Assembly: GCA_019055375.1 (NCBI GenBank)
Contig: JAHQIW010005195.1
Span: forward strand, 62,001 to 126,000
DNA from: Parelaphostrongylus tenuis
Lineage: Eukaryota; Nematoda; Chromadorea; Rhabditida; Metastrongylidae
DNA length: 64,000 bases
Direction of reading: 5' to 3'
The first letter of the stretch is position 1; each line of letters begins with the position of its first letter. The notes below the pieces were generated by a model that worked only from the letters and a program-made list of their open reading frames with translations, made no database searches and was not told the origin of the DNA. Positions 34,593 through 45,500 of this stretch are shown piece after piece. A program made the position numbers and the translations under genes.

Positions 34593-37500
34593 TCAGTTTA
34601 AAAGGCACAACTGTTTATGTTTATGCAGACTGCTGTGATGACGAAACTTGACGCCACATTTACACCTCAAATACATGGAAATAATGGTGAGTATCTCTTA
34701 AAATCACAGCTGATTTGAATGATAATCGAGTCGACAAAATTACACTTATGTTCGTTTGTGCTCAAAAAACTTTGATTTCTCGGCTGCTCTGTGATCGCCT
34801 CATTTAGGTTGTTCGTACTCAGAAGTTAATGTGAAGAAGATATCCTATTTATGTTTGCCTCATTTTTTTTTGAAAAAAAAAAGCGCTTCTCCTTTGTCCG
34901 CTCTCAGTTGGCGCTTTAAAAAAACCTATTTCTTGGTCGTTTTCAAAGATTAAGAGGTTACTCAGTAGCTCAAATCTTGAAAATTTCAAGAATGTACTTT
35001 TGTCCTGAAATGTCGTCTTCTGTGCGTTGTAACAGCAGAAATAATTTATGTTACTTATTGAAACATTTCGCTAAAAGCTCTTCGTTCAGGCTTCTAGAAA
35101 CCGCTTGAGATCTCAAATCTCGACGATTCCAATGACGTACCTACTTTATAAATGAACTTAGTGCGTTGCAGAACAATCACAAGCAGATTGGATTTTGGAA
35201 ATTTGGCACCGGAAAAAGCACAGGTGGCTTATCACCAGTGTTGCGAGATCCCATCCACACACCGGGAAGGGCCAGGTGGTTTGGTGCAGTGACGCGCTGC
35301 GAGAAACTTGCCTGCAGCGCATTAAAAGTTCATTCTAAAACCAAACACATTGTTAGAAATGTCGAGGTTTAAGTTATCTAATAACTATTAAAAGTATAAA
35401 CGAAAACTTTGCTTCAACGATAAATGTTGGAATGAGACGTAAGCTTATTTTTACTATTACAGCGCAAGAATAGGGCTTCTCGAAAAAATATACTATCGAA
35501 ATCTTGAAGATTTGAGGTTTTGGATGACTGTATAGAAAAACAAAAAGACGCGTTATTTTCAAGGGTTTGAGAAAATGTGCGGCTAACGGAGATGATCCAG
35601 ATTTGCGAAACACAACCCTCTTTTGGCTGATATAGCATAAAAAGTCCTTCTCAAAAAAGCAAATAAGCTATTGGAATCTCCAAGATTTAAGCTATCGAAT
35701 GGTATTCAAAAGTCTAGAGGAAAAGTTCCCTTCAGCGAGAAATATTTCAATAAGAAACCTAAATTTATTTCTGCTGTGATAACGAAAAACAAAGTCTTTG
35801 AAAATAAAATGCACCATCCCAATTCCATTATTTATACTATCCAGTGATAACCAAAACTTTGAAATCAAAAAGAAAACAAAACGTCTTTTCTGGAGAGGGT
35901 CAAACTCGGGAGGGATCACGAAGAAGCACCGAAAAAAACTTTTAAAATTAATAAAGAATTTAGAAAGTGAGGCACTTACTGAAATGTTTTCTCAGAGGAG
36001 TGCGTAAGACCGTGCTTCTTCAGTGCACTTTCATAAATGAACGCTCTTCCACACGTCTCACATACATATGGCCGAACATTTGTGTGGAGAGAACGAATGT
36101 GAAATATCAATCCCTTAACAATAGAAGCAAAGTGAAATAATGATAGTCTCTAAAATGCATTATAATTCTTGCCAAATTTGAGTGGTAACATATAAAAAAG
36201 TAGGAGCGGAATGATACTTCTTCACAAGTATGCTTCTCTATGAACATGTGTTGTGGTGGAAGATGCATTGCACTACATACATGATAGTTGGTTCTGCGCC
36301 GCGCCCCTTACTCACCAAGCATAGCATCGCTCGGCGTCAGAAAACTGTTACCAAAATTTCTGGGAGATAACAGCACTCACATAACACATTGGCAGGCCAT
36401 TTTAAGCCATTGCTAAGGTCATATATGCTATCGATCATCTCCAAGAATGCTTAGCAAAAATGAAAGAATTCGGCATTCCTCAGAAATACGACTTATCCGT
36501 GTACCATGTTGATCTGCCTTGCACGTTCAATGAGTTCGATTGAACTAGTAATAAGCTTATGAGTTTCTACTGCACTCGCTCTTCACTGTGTTGGCTCATT
36601 ACAGTCACTGTGACATCAGTAATTCTCACTCAAATAGTGCATCAATCGTTATCGTCTCTAAATACAAAAAGTTTTGTACTCTATTGCAAGGCCTTCGTCA
36701 AACAAGACACTGTCGCTCTCTTCGGGTTCACTATATCGTTCTTCTCGTCATTTTTCATCGAATCCGCTCAAGTGAGCCATCCATAAAAGTAAGTTTATCA
36801 TCTTAGTGATGCCGACCTTATCATGCAGGTGTGAGAAGGACAGCTTTCCTCCATGATTACGCCTAAGAGAGATTCTCTAGATGCTGGATTTCAAAGGTGA
36901 ACAGAATAGGAAAGCGAAGTGGCTAAACTTGTACTCCAGTTTAGGGGAAGAAGTGGGCTGGGGAACTTCTACAAAATTTATCAACACATTAATCTGCATA
37001 TGAAAGATAAGAAGAGAGAAGAAGCAAATTTTCAAAAAGAGCACATCATAGAAAAGTTAAGAAAGCAATAACGCTTCATTTCAATGAGGACAGAAGTGAC
37101 TTTGTGGTACATAAGATGAACAACATTTCAACATTTCAAAATTCCACACGGCCTTCATTGCCTCGCGTTTATATAATAAATCATTAGAATGTTTTTACGA
37201 CTAAAAGTACATCTCTTCATTCATCTTTGATTTAATGAATTGATCATTGATGATTGAATTACCTAATAACGGTAAGAAAAGCAAAAAGCAGTACGTAAGC
37301 AGAGAAAATTGGGTACTTTTCCGTTTGGTAGCACGGATCTACGCCTATCCTTTCGAGACAAGAACTTTTGAGAAAGAGTGTTGGTTTTCGAAAGCTTAAA
37401 TCTCTGGTTAGCGCCGTACCTGGTTCGTTTTTTGAAAAGACACTTTTATAACGCTGTAAAATTCAAAGCAAAATTATGTTTCACATCTGCCGCGCAATTT

Positions 37501-38853
37501 GACTATACTTCGCTGCTAGCACGAAAAGCATATGAACGGGTAGAGAAAACCTTCTAGTACCATAGTCATACGTTTGGTCTGGAGTTGCTTTCTAAGTGGC
37601 GAACAATTCATGATCAAATAACAGAGATTGCACCTCATATGGGAGCCATCGATCGATGATAGCGTCAACCCCCCCCCCCCCCCCTCCCCGCCCCCCACCT
37701 GTCTCACTACCCAGTGGCCGAGGAACACTTGCTCGTGTATGAATTGGTTTTATTTTCGGCTTTCCGGAAAATAAGCCAAGTGTTGGAATAACTAACGCTA
37801 TCGAATAATTCCAAGAGTCTGAAAAGAGAGAGGGAGCTCTGTCTAGCGTGAAAAAGACGTGTGTGAAACACAATTGTTTTTCTTTCGTTGAAGCATTACC
37901 ACAAGGACTTTTTTTGAAAAATGGCCACGTACCGCGCCATCCAGTGATTTGAGTTTTCGAGTGATTACAACAATCTTTCGGAAAAGTTCTCGTCCAGCGA
38001 AAGGACACGCTTGCAAATCTGTGCTACCGAGCGGAAAAGTACAAAATTCGTTACTGCAATGATAGTAAGTAATAACAACCTCATTAGTTTTGAATCCGGG
38101 ATGGTCACAACCTTCATACGGACACATGAAAGGGTGGTTCCCATGGACCACTTGCTTATGTGCGCGCAACGCTAAACGATACATAAATAAATGATACTTC
38201 AGCAAATTCTACTAACAAAATAAGTATTGACAAAAACATGACAGCCATTTCTAATATTTGCTTCTGCTTGATACACCACCCATTCAGAAGTTGTATGTGT
38301 GTGATAAGGTAAGAAATAAATCAACTTTTACTCAGAATCAAGTATACGTTGAATCATTCAGCGAATTGGTAGGTAGCCCTTACAAAATAGGCAATAACGA
38401 TGTGCTACAAATCAGTACAGCAGTGGATGCTTACCATATGGCCTGCGAAACTTTCGCCCACATTCCCCACATGTAAGGCGTTCTTCTCTGAAACCACTTC
38501 AAATGTAGAGAATTCAAAAAATTTCATCGAAAAAAATTCCTCACAAATGGTTGTTATGAAAGTGTTTTTGAAGTAGAAAATTGGAAGCAAACTGCTTGCC
38601 GCACTTGACGCATTGATGAGGTACCTAGAAAACAACAATGTATCATCAAAACTTACCTACCATAATGTAGTAGAACAGAAATAGGAGAGAACCTTGTAGG
38701 AGAAATGAGTCATGTTTTTCATTACACATGTTTCCCATTGTTGTCAAAGTAAAGCATGAGATTTGTATAGGAATGGGCTGGACTTACCTTCATAGTTGAC
38801 TTCTCACATGTCTTTTCCAACTTCACATCGACAGTGTCATGCGATTCGGAAAC
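34593..38853 (-). CDS. C2H2 zinc-finger protein, copy C (most intact, five fingers)
   Basis: This is the best model of the family. Exons are 38853-38788 (leader, ends at a GTAAGT donor), 38624-38545 (finger 1, CVKCGKQF), 38487-38435 and 38171-38080 (finger 2, CGECGRKF ... HKQVVH; finger 3 start CPYEGC), 36113-35980 (finger 3 end HIRSLH, linker RPYVC, finger 4 CETCGRAF, donor GTAAGTG) and 34665-34593 (finger 5, CKCGVKF ... HKQLC, then LLN and TGA). All phases agree and there are no internal stops, about 148 residues from the leader on. A candidate 5' frame at 39178-39035 starts MFEIKTTLS and contains NVKSDIEERC, resembling the TVKED exon of family 2, but its splice to the leader is unresolved. 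The role is likely nucleic-acid binding in the nucleus; the target is unknown. Confidence 0.7.
37365..38030. repeat. Foldback element in copy C intron
   Basis: Left arm gaaagcttaaatctctgg near 37392; right arm ttctcgtccagcgaaagga near 37988. Its right edge lies about 50 bases from the 38080-38171 exon. Confidence 0.6.
37669..37696. repeat. Poly-C tract
   Basis: Sixteen C in a row, then CTCCCCGCCCCCC. A homopolymer of this length is prone to sequencing error, and the Gly-rich reverse frame is meaningless. Confidence 0.9.
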
Positions 38854-39034
38854 CTAAAGGAATGATCATCCTTTTCACCCATGTTAATCAGACAGACCTG
38901 TTCATTCCTGCTCAGATATTCGTTCGAAAAATTGGCAGTTGTTAGACCTCACTGATCATTTGTTTTCGAATTCATCCCTGCTGAACAAAACAAATCCAAC
39001 ATCGACATAGTGTTCCCAATCATTCGATCCATAT

Positions 39035-39178
39035 TCATGGCTTCTTCATTGACTTCTTCGTAATTTCACATCTCTCTTCAATATCGCTCTTGACATTTGA
39101 GACCCTAATGAGACTTATTTGACTGCCATCAACTAGTTTTTTCTGCTCCTTCGACAAGGTGGTCTTGATCTCAAACAT
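39035..39178 (-). CDS. Candidate 5' coding segment of zinc-finger copy C
   Basis: A 47-codon open frame from an ATG at 39178 to a TGA at 39035 (MFEIKTTLS ... NVKSDIEERC ... MKKP). The matching DNA upstream of A (about 5.15-5.31 kb) and B (about 21.9-22.05 kb) is frameshifted. The NVKSDIEE part resembles TVKEDIRED of family 2 exon 2. It could be the start exon, spliced at an internal donor to the leader exon at 38853, but no donor of the needed phase is convincing. Confidence 0.3.
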   Translation of the reverse strand: MFEIKTTLSKEQKKLVDGSQISLIRVSNVKSDIEERCEITKKSMKKP

Positions 39179-39639
39179 CTACCACAAGGAGCACTCACGG
39201 TATTTCTGCGCATTGACGGAAACGATAGTGATAATGACCACATGTGCATGGCGATAACTATTCCGGAAGGATAAACGTGACAAAAGAAGTGTTGAGTGAC
39301 TGCCCTGACTAACTGAGTCTGCCATCTTGCTGTTGTCAGAAAATGTAGCTACTTTCCTTGGAGGATAAAGTATGTGTGATATAACCCCATCTTTTTGATT
39401 CGGCTACTTTCCAACATTGGTATGATCTCAAAAAGGTTGAGTGGTACGCATGATTCCGACTTAAGGTGGGAATTAAACGCGCGCTATACCCTTACCAGTG
39501 GCACCTGGAGGTCACCATTTCGTAACTAATCTTTCTTCGATATGAACTATCGATTTTGTTGGCACTCAACTTGAAAAGATTACATATCAAAAAAGGCAAT
39601 CGTATTGTACAAGAAAACAGTATTTTCTCTGTTAGAAAT

Positions 39640-40400
39640 GAAAATGGCGACAAATGAAAAAAGATCACTCTCGTTTCATAAAAACTTTTCACAAGAGTGT
39701 CAGTAATCATTGGAAAGCTTAAATCTCTGGCTAAAGCAGTAAGTGCTGTTTTATCATAATATCCTTCAATAACGGTGTAAAATTCAAGATGAAATTATGT
39801 TTTATATCGGCAGCGCAATCAACTATATTTTCGATGGAAACACGAAAATCATATCATCGTGTAGAGAGTCTTGTAGTATCAGAGTCATACGTTTGATCTC
39901 GAATTTTTCTAAAAGCGAGAAAAAAACCCTAATCGAATGACAAAAGTCGCACTTCACATGTCAAGCGCTAACGTGATTCGATCGACCTATGTCGAGCCGC
40001 CGCATCGAATCTAAGGCAACCACACATCCCTAACGTAGATTAGCAGGTAAACAGACGCGCCGAAGAAGTCAGACCTAATCTCATTTTCTCTGTTACACTC
40101 CAGTGAAACGGTCTCTCCAGGAAACAAGCATAGCGTTGTAATCGTAGAAACTTACGTTATAGAACGATTCCTAATAGTCCATGGAAGGAGCTGTTCCCTG
40201 CGAGAAAGATACGCATGTGAAAAACGAATTTTCCTGTAGCTGAAGCGCTATGAAAAGTCTTTCTCAAAAAACAGCAACGGAGCGCAGTAGGTGGAGACTT
40301 AAGTTTACGAATGATTCTCAAAAGTGCAATGAAAAACGTTGTCCAGCGAAAGGGATCGTTTCTTATTTTGGCGCCGTAAAACAGAAAAGAGCCGAATATC
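39640..40400. repeat. Large foldback element
   Basis: The left arm (gaaaaaagatcactctcgtt, then gtcagtaatcattggaaagc) is inverted in the right arm (tgattctcaaaagtgcaatg, then tccagcgaaagggatcgttt). No transposase frame is present. Confidence 0.6.
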
Positions 40401-40572
40401 GAGACAACTTTGGATATCTTCGTGCCCTCGATAAATCTGAAACGTCGGCTCAACTCCACGGGTCGAATTTTTGTGCCACTCAATCTTCTTAGAAGAACAG
40501 AAACTAACATTGAAAAATCGTGTTCAATTATTGTATTAGGCAAATGGATGTTTCACGTCTATGATTCTCTTT

Positions 40573-41012
40573 CGTTTCGAGTGTTTTCTTAAGACCCACA
40601 GCTCAAATTTCAACATGCCTGATAATCATTATTCGAGAAAAAATTTTGAAATTTAAGCTGTGGTCTAAAGACAACACTCGAAACGAAAGATATGATATAT
40701 TGAATATACTAGCCACGAGCATTCGAGTGTACAACACTCTGTGTTTGGTGAGTTTTTTCGCTGGACATAGAGTGTAAAGCGTTCGTCGTCGCCTAACTCT
40801 TATTGTGGGGACTGGAGCACCCACAGAGATTAGCAAAAGACGAGAAAGGGTAACTGCCCGACTGACGAGATCGCAAGATCGAAACACGTGTATCGGGCTC
40901 TATAAGTCAGCCCTCATTGACGGACCACTGTCATGCGTGGCTCAAATAATGATTATCAGGCATATTGAAATTTGAGCTGTGGTCTTAAGAAAACACTCGA
41001 AACGAAAGATGT
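40573..41012. mobile_element. MITE-like element with terminal inverted repeats (family M1)
   Basis: The left terminal repeat, gtttcgagtgttttcttaag, is exactly inverted at the right end (cttaagaaaacactcgaaac). An extra inverted copy lies at about 40655-40692. The core contains cgaaacacgtgtatcggg and gagaaagggtaac. Copies of the core in opposite orientation lie at 51.37-51.65 and 63.07-63.28 kb. There is no coding frame, so it is non-autonomous. Confidence 0.7.
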
Positions 41013-41379
41013 GGTGTATGTAGACACACAAATGCGCATATGCAGAGTATGATGAGTAGGCTGAAACTACAAGCTGACCCTATCGACTCCTGAACATACG
41101 AGTCATACTTCAAAGGAAATGGATATCGTTCAGTAGAAGTCAACGAACTAATCATCCTGCGGCTATAGCTTCTCTATAGAATTGAAGCATTGCTAATTAA
41201 GTTATAAAAAATGCTTTTTGCCGTCTTTTCGAGGTTTGTTTATAAATTCGTCCTTGACAGCAGTTCGGCACAATCACGTTCCGAGGATTTCGCCATCTAC
41301 AGTGCCCTCTTCTCGGCCACTTCCTTATCATAGGAAGTGAGTGAGGTAAACTGTGTCAGAAAAATCGTGCCATGAGAAA

Positions 41380-42000
41380 CAGCCAATCAAATGAAGTTTC
41401 TTTTCAAGATTTTCAATCAAAAACCACCAAATGGAGCATGAGAAGAATCCAAGGTGGTTGAAAGAGTTTGAAATGCTACAAAAAGTTGGGTAGTCGTATT
41501 CTATTAGAGATCAAATCTGGGAAGGGATTGTTCCACATGCGAACGAGGAGTGCCAACAAGAAGTCATAGAACGTAGGATAGGGTATTGATAATAGCATAT
41601 GAAACTTCGCTTCCCTGGGAGAATCGATGCGCACAGAGTGCGAATATATGTTTTGATTCTACGAAAAGTAGTACCACTATGGGAACCTACCCAGCTGGGT
41701 AGCAGGTGCAAAATACGGTGATTGATCTAATAATTTCAAGCATTTCATACTAGATTCTGCAGTGAGATTTTGTAAAATCGATAGGCAACAGAAAATACGT
41801 GCGAATTAACTTCACAAGAATTTCAAATGGATCCCAATACTAAAGCCCTTCATCTCAAAATTTCTAAGAGATTCTGACGTCAATTTCTGTTTTAGTCACT
41901 GATGAAGTGATTACCGTGAAGCGGTTGTCAACAGCGTTAGCAGATAATTCACAGTCTATGATCGTCGAAAAACCCCATCCATAAATGGTAGGTGTTATAT
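41380..42000. other. Conserved intergenic block
   Basis: A copy of the block at 6.65-7.33, 48.2-48.8 and 53.3-53.95 kb (ttgaaagagtttgaaatgctac, cagcgttagcagat). No gene was seen in it. Confidence 0.4.
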
Positions 42001-42215
42001 AGTAATTACAGGTGACGTCAATTCTCTTAGACTTTTTTTCCTTGTTTGTTGTCCTCAATTTCCCGTTTCGTATCACTGAAGCGGAACGAGTAAAAGTAAC
42101 GCCGAGAGGGTAGTAACTCGCCTTTTTCTCGTCGGAGAGCACTCTGTCATGTGTGGACACATCGGTTCCAGATAAATCAGCTGATGAGGAAGCACTGAGA
42201 AGATCAGTCGCGAAA
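41864..42215 (-). CDS. Family 2 tail, copy delta (3' exons only)
   Basis: The 98-base exon 42215-42118 (acceptor ttctacag; FATDLLSASSSAD, STHDRVLSDEKK; donor GTTACT) and a terminal exon from 42075 (acceptor gcttcag, IRNGKL, then open to a stop at 41864) are present. The start exon and VKED exon are missing. Instead the degenerate last-finger exon of zinc-finger copy D ends only about 340 bases upstream, so the tail may be part of D transcripts or a leftover of a deleted gene. The 42-base intron is a multiple of three, so an unspliced read is also open. Confidence 0.4.
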
Positions 42216-42558
42216 CTGTAGAACGGACAATCATTTGAGTCTTACCACTAAGCCAAAAACGAACCTGTTATATTTTCCGGCATCTGGTGAGATTTTTTGC
42301 AAAATCGCACTAAAAATAGAACTTTTGGATTTCAGAGCAGCATTTTATGAACAGGCCGCTACAAATCCATGATTGGAAGTGTAGAAATTTCTTTGCGGAA
42401 ATCAAGAGAAAGATCTATAACTAGTGCATCGAATTTTTGTCATGAATTTCCTCTAATTTTGTGAGTGAATGCGAAAATCACAGCACAATTCGGAAGAACA
42501 AAAGAATCGAAAATTTGTCGCACTCGTTCAGCTGTTCACATTATCATCCACAGGTGAT

Positions 42559-45500
42559 TCACTTAAGTGCAAAAGATAAAGCGTTGATGTCTATTAAATT
42601 GCATTTATGACGAAACTTGATGTCACAGCTAAGTTTGAAATGAAGAATTATTATGACTTCTGTTTTTTCTCAAAATTATACCTGATTCGACTTGCGATAG
42701 AGTTGATACGATTACACTAGAGCCCGTTCGTTGTTAACTGTACTTAGTAAATTTTACAGCTATTTCAGTTCGCTTCAGCTAGATTGTCTACACTTATAAT
42801 CGAACGTGACAACACATTATTGTTTTCTGTCTTTCTTTTTGATTGTTACATCTTAGACGGCGACATATGTATATTCGACCCTTCGCTGAACAAGAACTTT
42901 TCATAAAAGTATTAGTAAATTCGAAAGCCCAAATCTCTGGCTAACGCGATACTTGGCTCGTTTTCAAAAAGGCCTTTCATAACGCTGTAACATTCAAAAT
43001 GAAACTATGTTTTTACATCAACCACGCAATCTAACAATTACTTCGCTCAAAGCAAGAAAAACACGTGAACGTTTGGAGAAGATCTTTCTGTATCAGAGTC
43101 ATTCGTTTGATAGAAAAAATCGAACAACCATCGTGTGATTGCCAAAGTGCCAGTCTATCAATGGCCGTAATGAAACGGTCACAATCGTTCTGCTCCGCGT
43201 CCCCATCCCGTATATTGACAAAAATAAAAAAATATGCTCGCGTAAGTTAATTTATCCTGTTTTACCTTCTACACCGCAGAGAAAAGGTCTCCGAAAAAAA
43301 CTAAACACAGCGTTGAATTCGTTGAATCCTGCGCTAAAAGAGTGATTACTAATGATCTACTAAGAGTTCCTTCTAAAAGAGAAAAACGCGTATGTGAAAG
43401 ATAAATGAAAGTGGGAAACACAAATGTTTTCCTATCGATGAAGCGCTATTGTGATCTTTTCGAGACCGTCCACGTATCGCGCTAGACGGAGATTTAAGAT
43501 TTCGAGTGGTGACCAACACTACAATGAAAATTTCTTGTCCAGCGAAATGGATCAAATATTCATATGTCGCAGTCTAACAAATAAGAACATGCTTTTTTTT
43601 TTCTACGGAAAAAACACATTGAAAACCTGATAAAGGCTTGAAGATTTGAGACACTTACTGAGATGCGCTCTCAGAGGAGTGCGTTGAAGTGTGCATCTTC
43701 AGACGATCCTCAGTAAAAAACCCTTGCCCACAGGTCATACATACATGTGGTCGAACTCTCGCGTGAACCGACTGAATGTGTTCAGTCAAAGCCTTAACAA
43801 AGAGAACAGAGTGAGATTGTGGCAATTTATAAGTTGCATTATGACTGCTATTGAATTTGAGTGACAAAACTTGGAAAACACAGGAGAACAAAGCACTTAT
43901 ATATTTGTACGTTTCTTTAGGAATACGCCACATGGTGGCTCATTCTGTGCCGTGCCCCCGACTCACCAAACAGAGCATCACTGCGGGTCAGCAATTAGTA
44001 CGGTCAGCTGTCTGAGAAAGCACCAGCATTCCTTCACTTAATACATCGCATGCTATCACACACTATTGCATAAGTCAGATATTCCTTCTATCACCTCTAG
44101 GAATGCCCGACAAAGATAAAAGAATGGAGAATTCCTCAAGGATTGATCAATACCAAACGATTCATGCCTATTTATTTCTTAAATTGCATTGCACAATTTG
44201 GGAAATTCGGTTGGACTAAGAACCTCTCTGCTTAAGAGTTTCTCCTGCAATCACATTCCATAGTGGCGGCTCATTTGAAGCATATTGACATAAGCGAGAC
44301 TACTTTATGACACAATCGTTTCGCCTGAGAATACAGATGGTTTTCTCTTCTGGTGCAAATGACTTGTAGAAGAAGATACTGTAGCTCTCTTCGAGTTCAC
44401 TACGTCGTTCTTCGCGTCATCTGTCATCGAATCTTCTCTTCAAACGTCCACATATTCCTCTTCCAAATACATTTTCTCAATTCTTGGAAATAATTCTTGA
44501 AAAACTCAGCTGTACAATTCGGGTTGGTACTGTATGCATAGGTTTAATTTCAAAAAGAACTTTGAATTTTGTTCGAGAACTAGATTTTTTACTCCAGATG
44601 ATTCATTATGTATCCCTCATAACACAACAAAGTATTGGAAACAACGCTGTGTGTAATAAAACATGATGATAAGATTATTTCAGACGCTTTTCTTGTGTGC
44701 ACACTGTGACAATCATCACTAAGTCAAATATCTATGGACGGTGCCCATTACATGTGTTCATCAAGCTATTGACTGATTACAAGATATTAAGCAATTAATA
44801 TCTCTACAACGCACCAAAACTACCACTAAAAGATACTGGCCCCTAAGAAATTCTTTAGAACACGGGTGGGTTTCAACCGTAGCGAGCGCTAAAGACGGTG
44901 AATATATGAAAATTATCTCACACTATACATAGGTCGACCTTTCGAATTTTATCTCGTTATAGAAGATTACGCTTAATTTGATATAATACGTAGCTAATAG
45001 CGAACTCGAAAAATAATGTTTGAAGGAATTGGCCTCCTATAAATACCCAACATGAGGGCCTCCAGGGGGTGCCCTGAGCCCATTGCTTCAACTCATGCGA
45101 ATGAGTGGATTGTCTGTCATCGGCGGTTGTCTCATCCATTATTTCTGATTACGCTAATCAGTGATACACATTGAGTCTCTGTAGCGGAGCTCTCGAATCA
45201 TCATTGCCAAAAACCGGTCCTTGCGCGTGCCTTATAGAAAAACATGTGCAGACTTGCGAAAAAACGAGCGTTTTGCTTCTCTATTGAAGATAGTTCTCTC
45301 CGGAAAGGCAATGCTTAATTAACTTTTTCTGTAGTGAACTTCATCACCTCCATATGGTAAATTCCTAGTTTGAGGCGAGTAACTGATTCAAGTATAACGA
45401 ACATGAATGAAGAAACAGAAGAAATGCTTTTGCGATCATAAGTCAAATTAAATAAATTTATGTTATTAATAAAAGTCACAAAGACAAAAGGTTGTCAGGA

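Noticed and set aside
37516..38008. Gly-rich reverse frame through 37.7 kb
   Set aside because: The Gly run is the poly-C tract; only the zinc-finger exon at 38080-38171 nearby is real.
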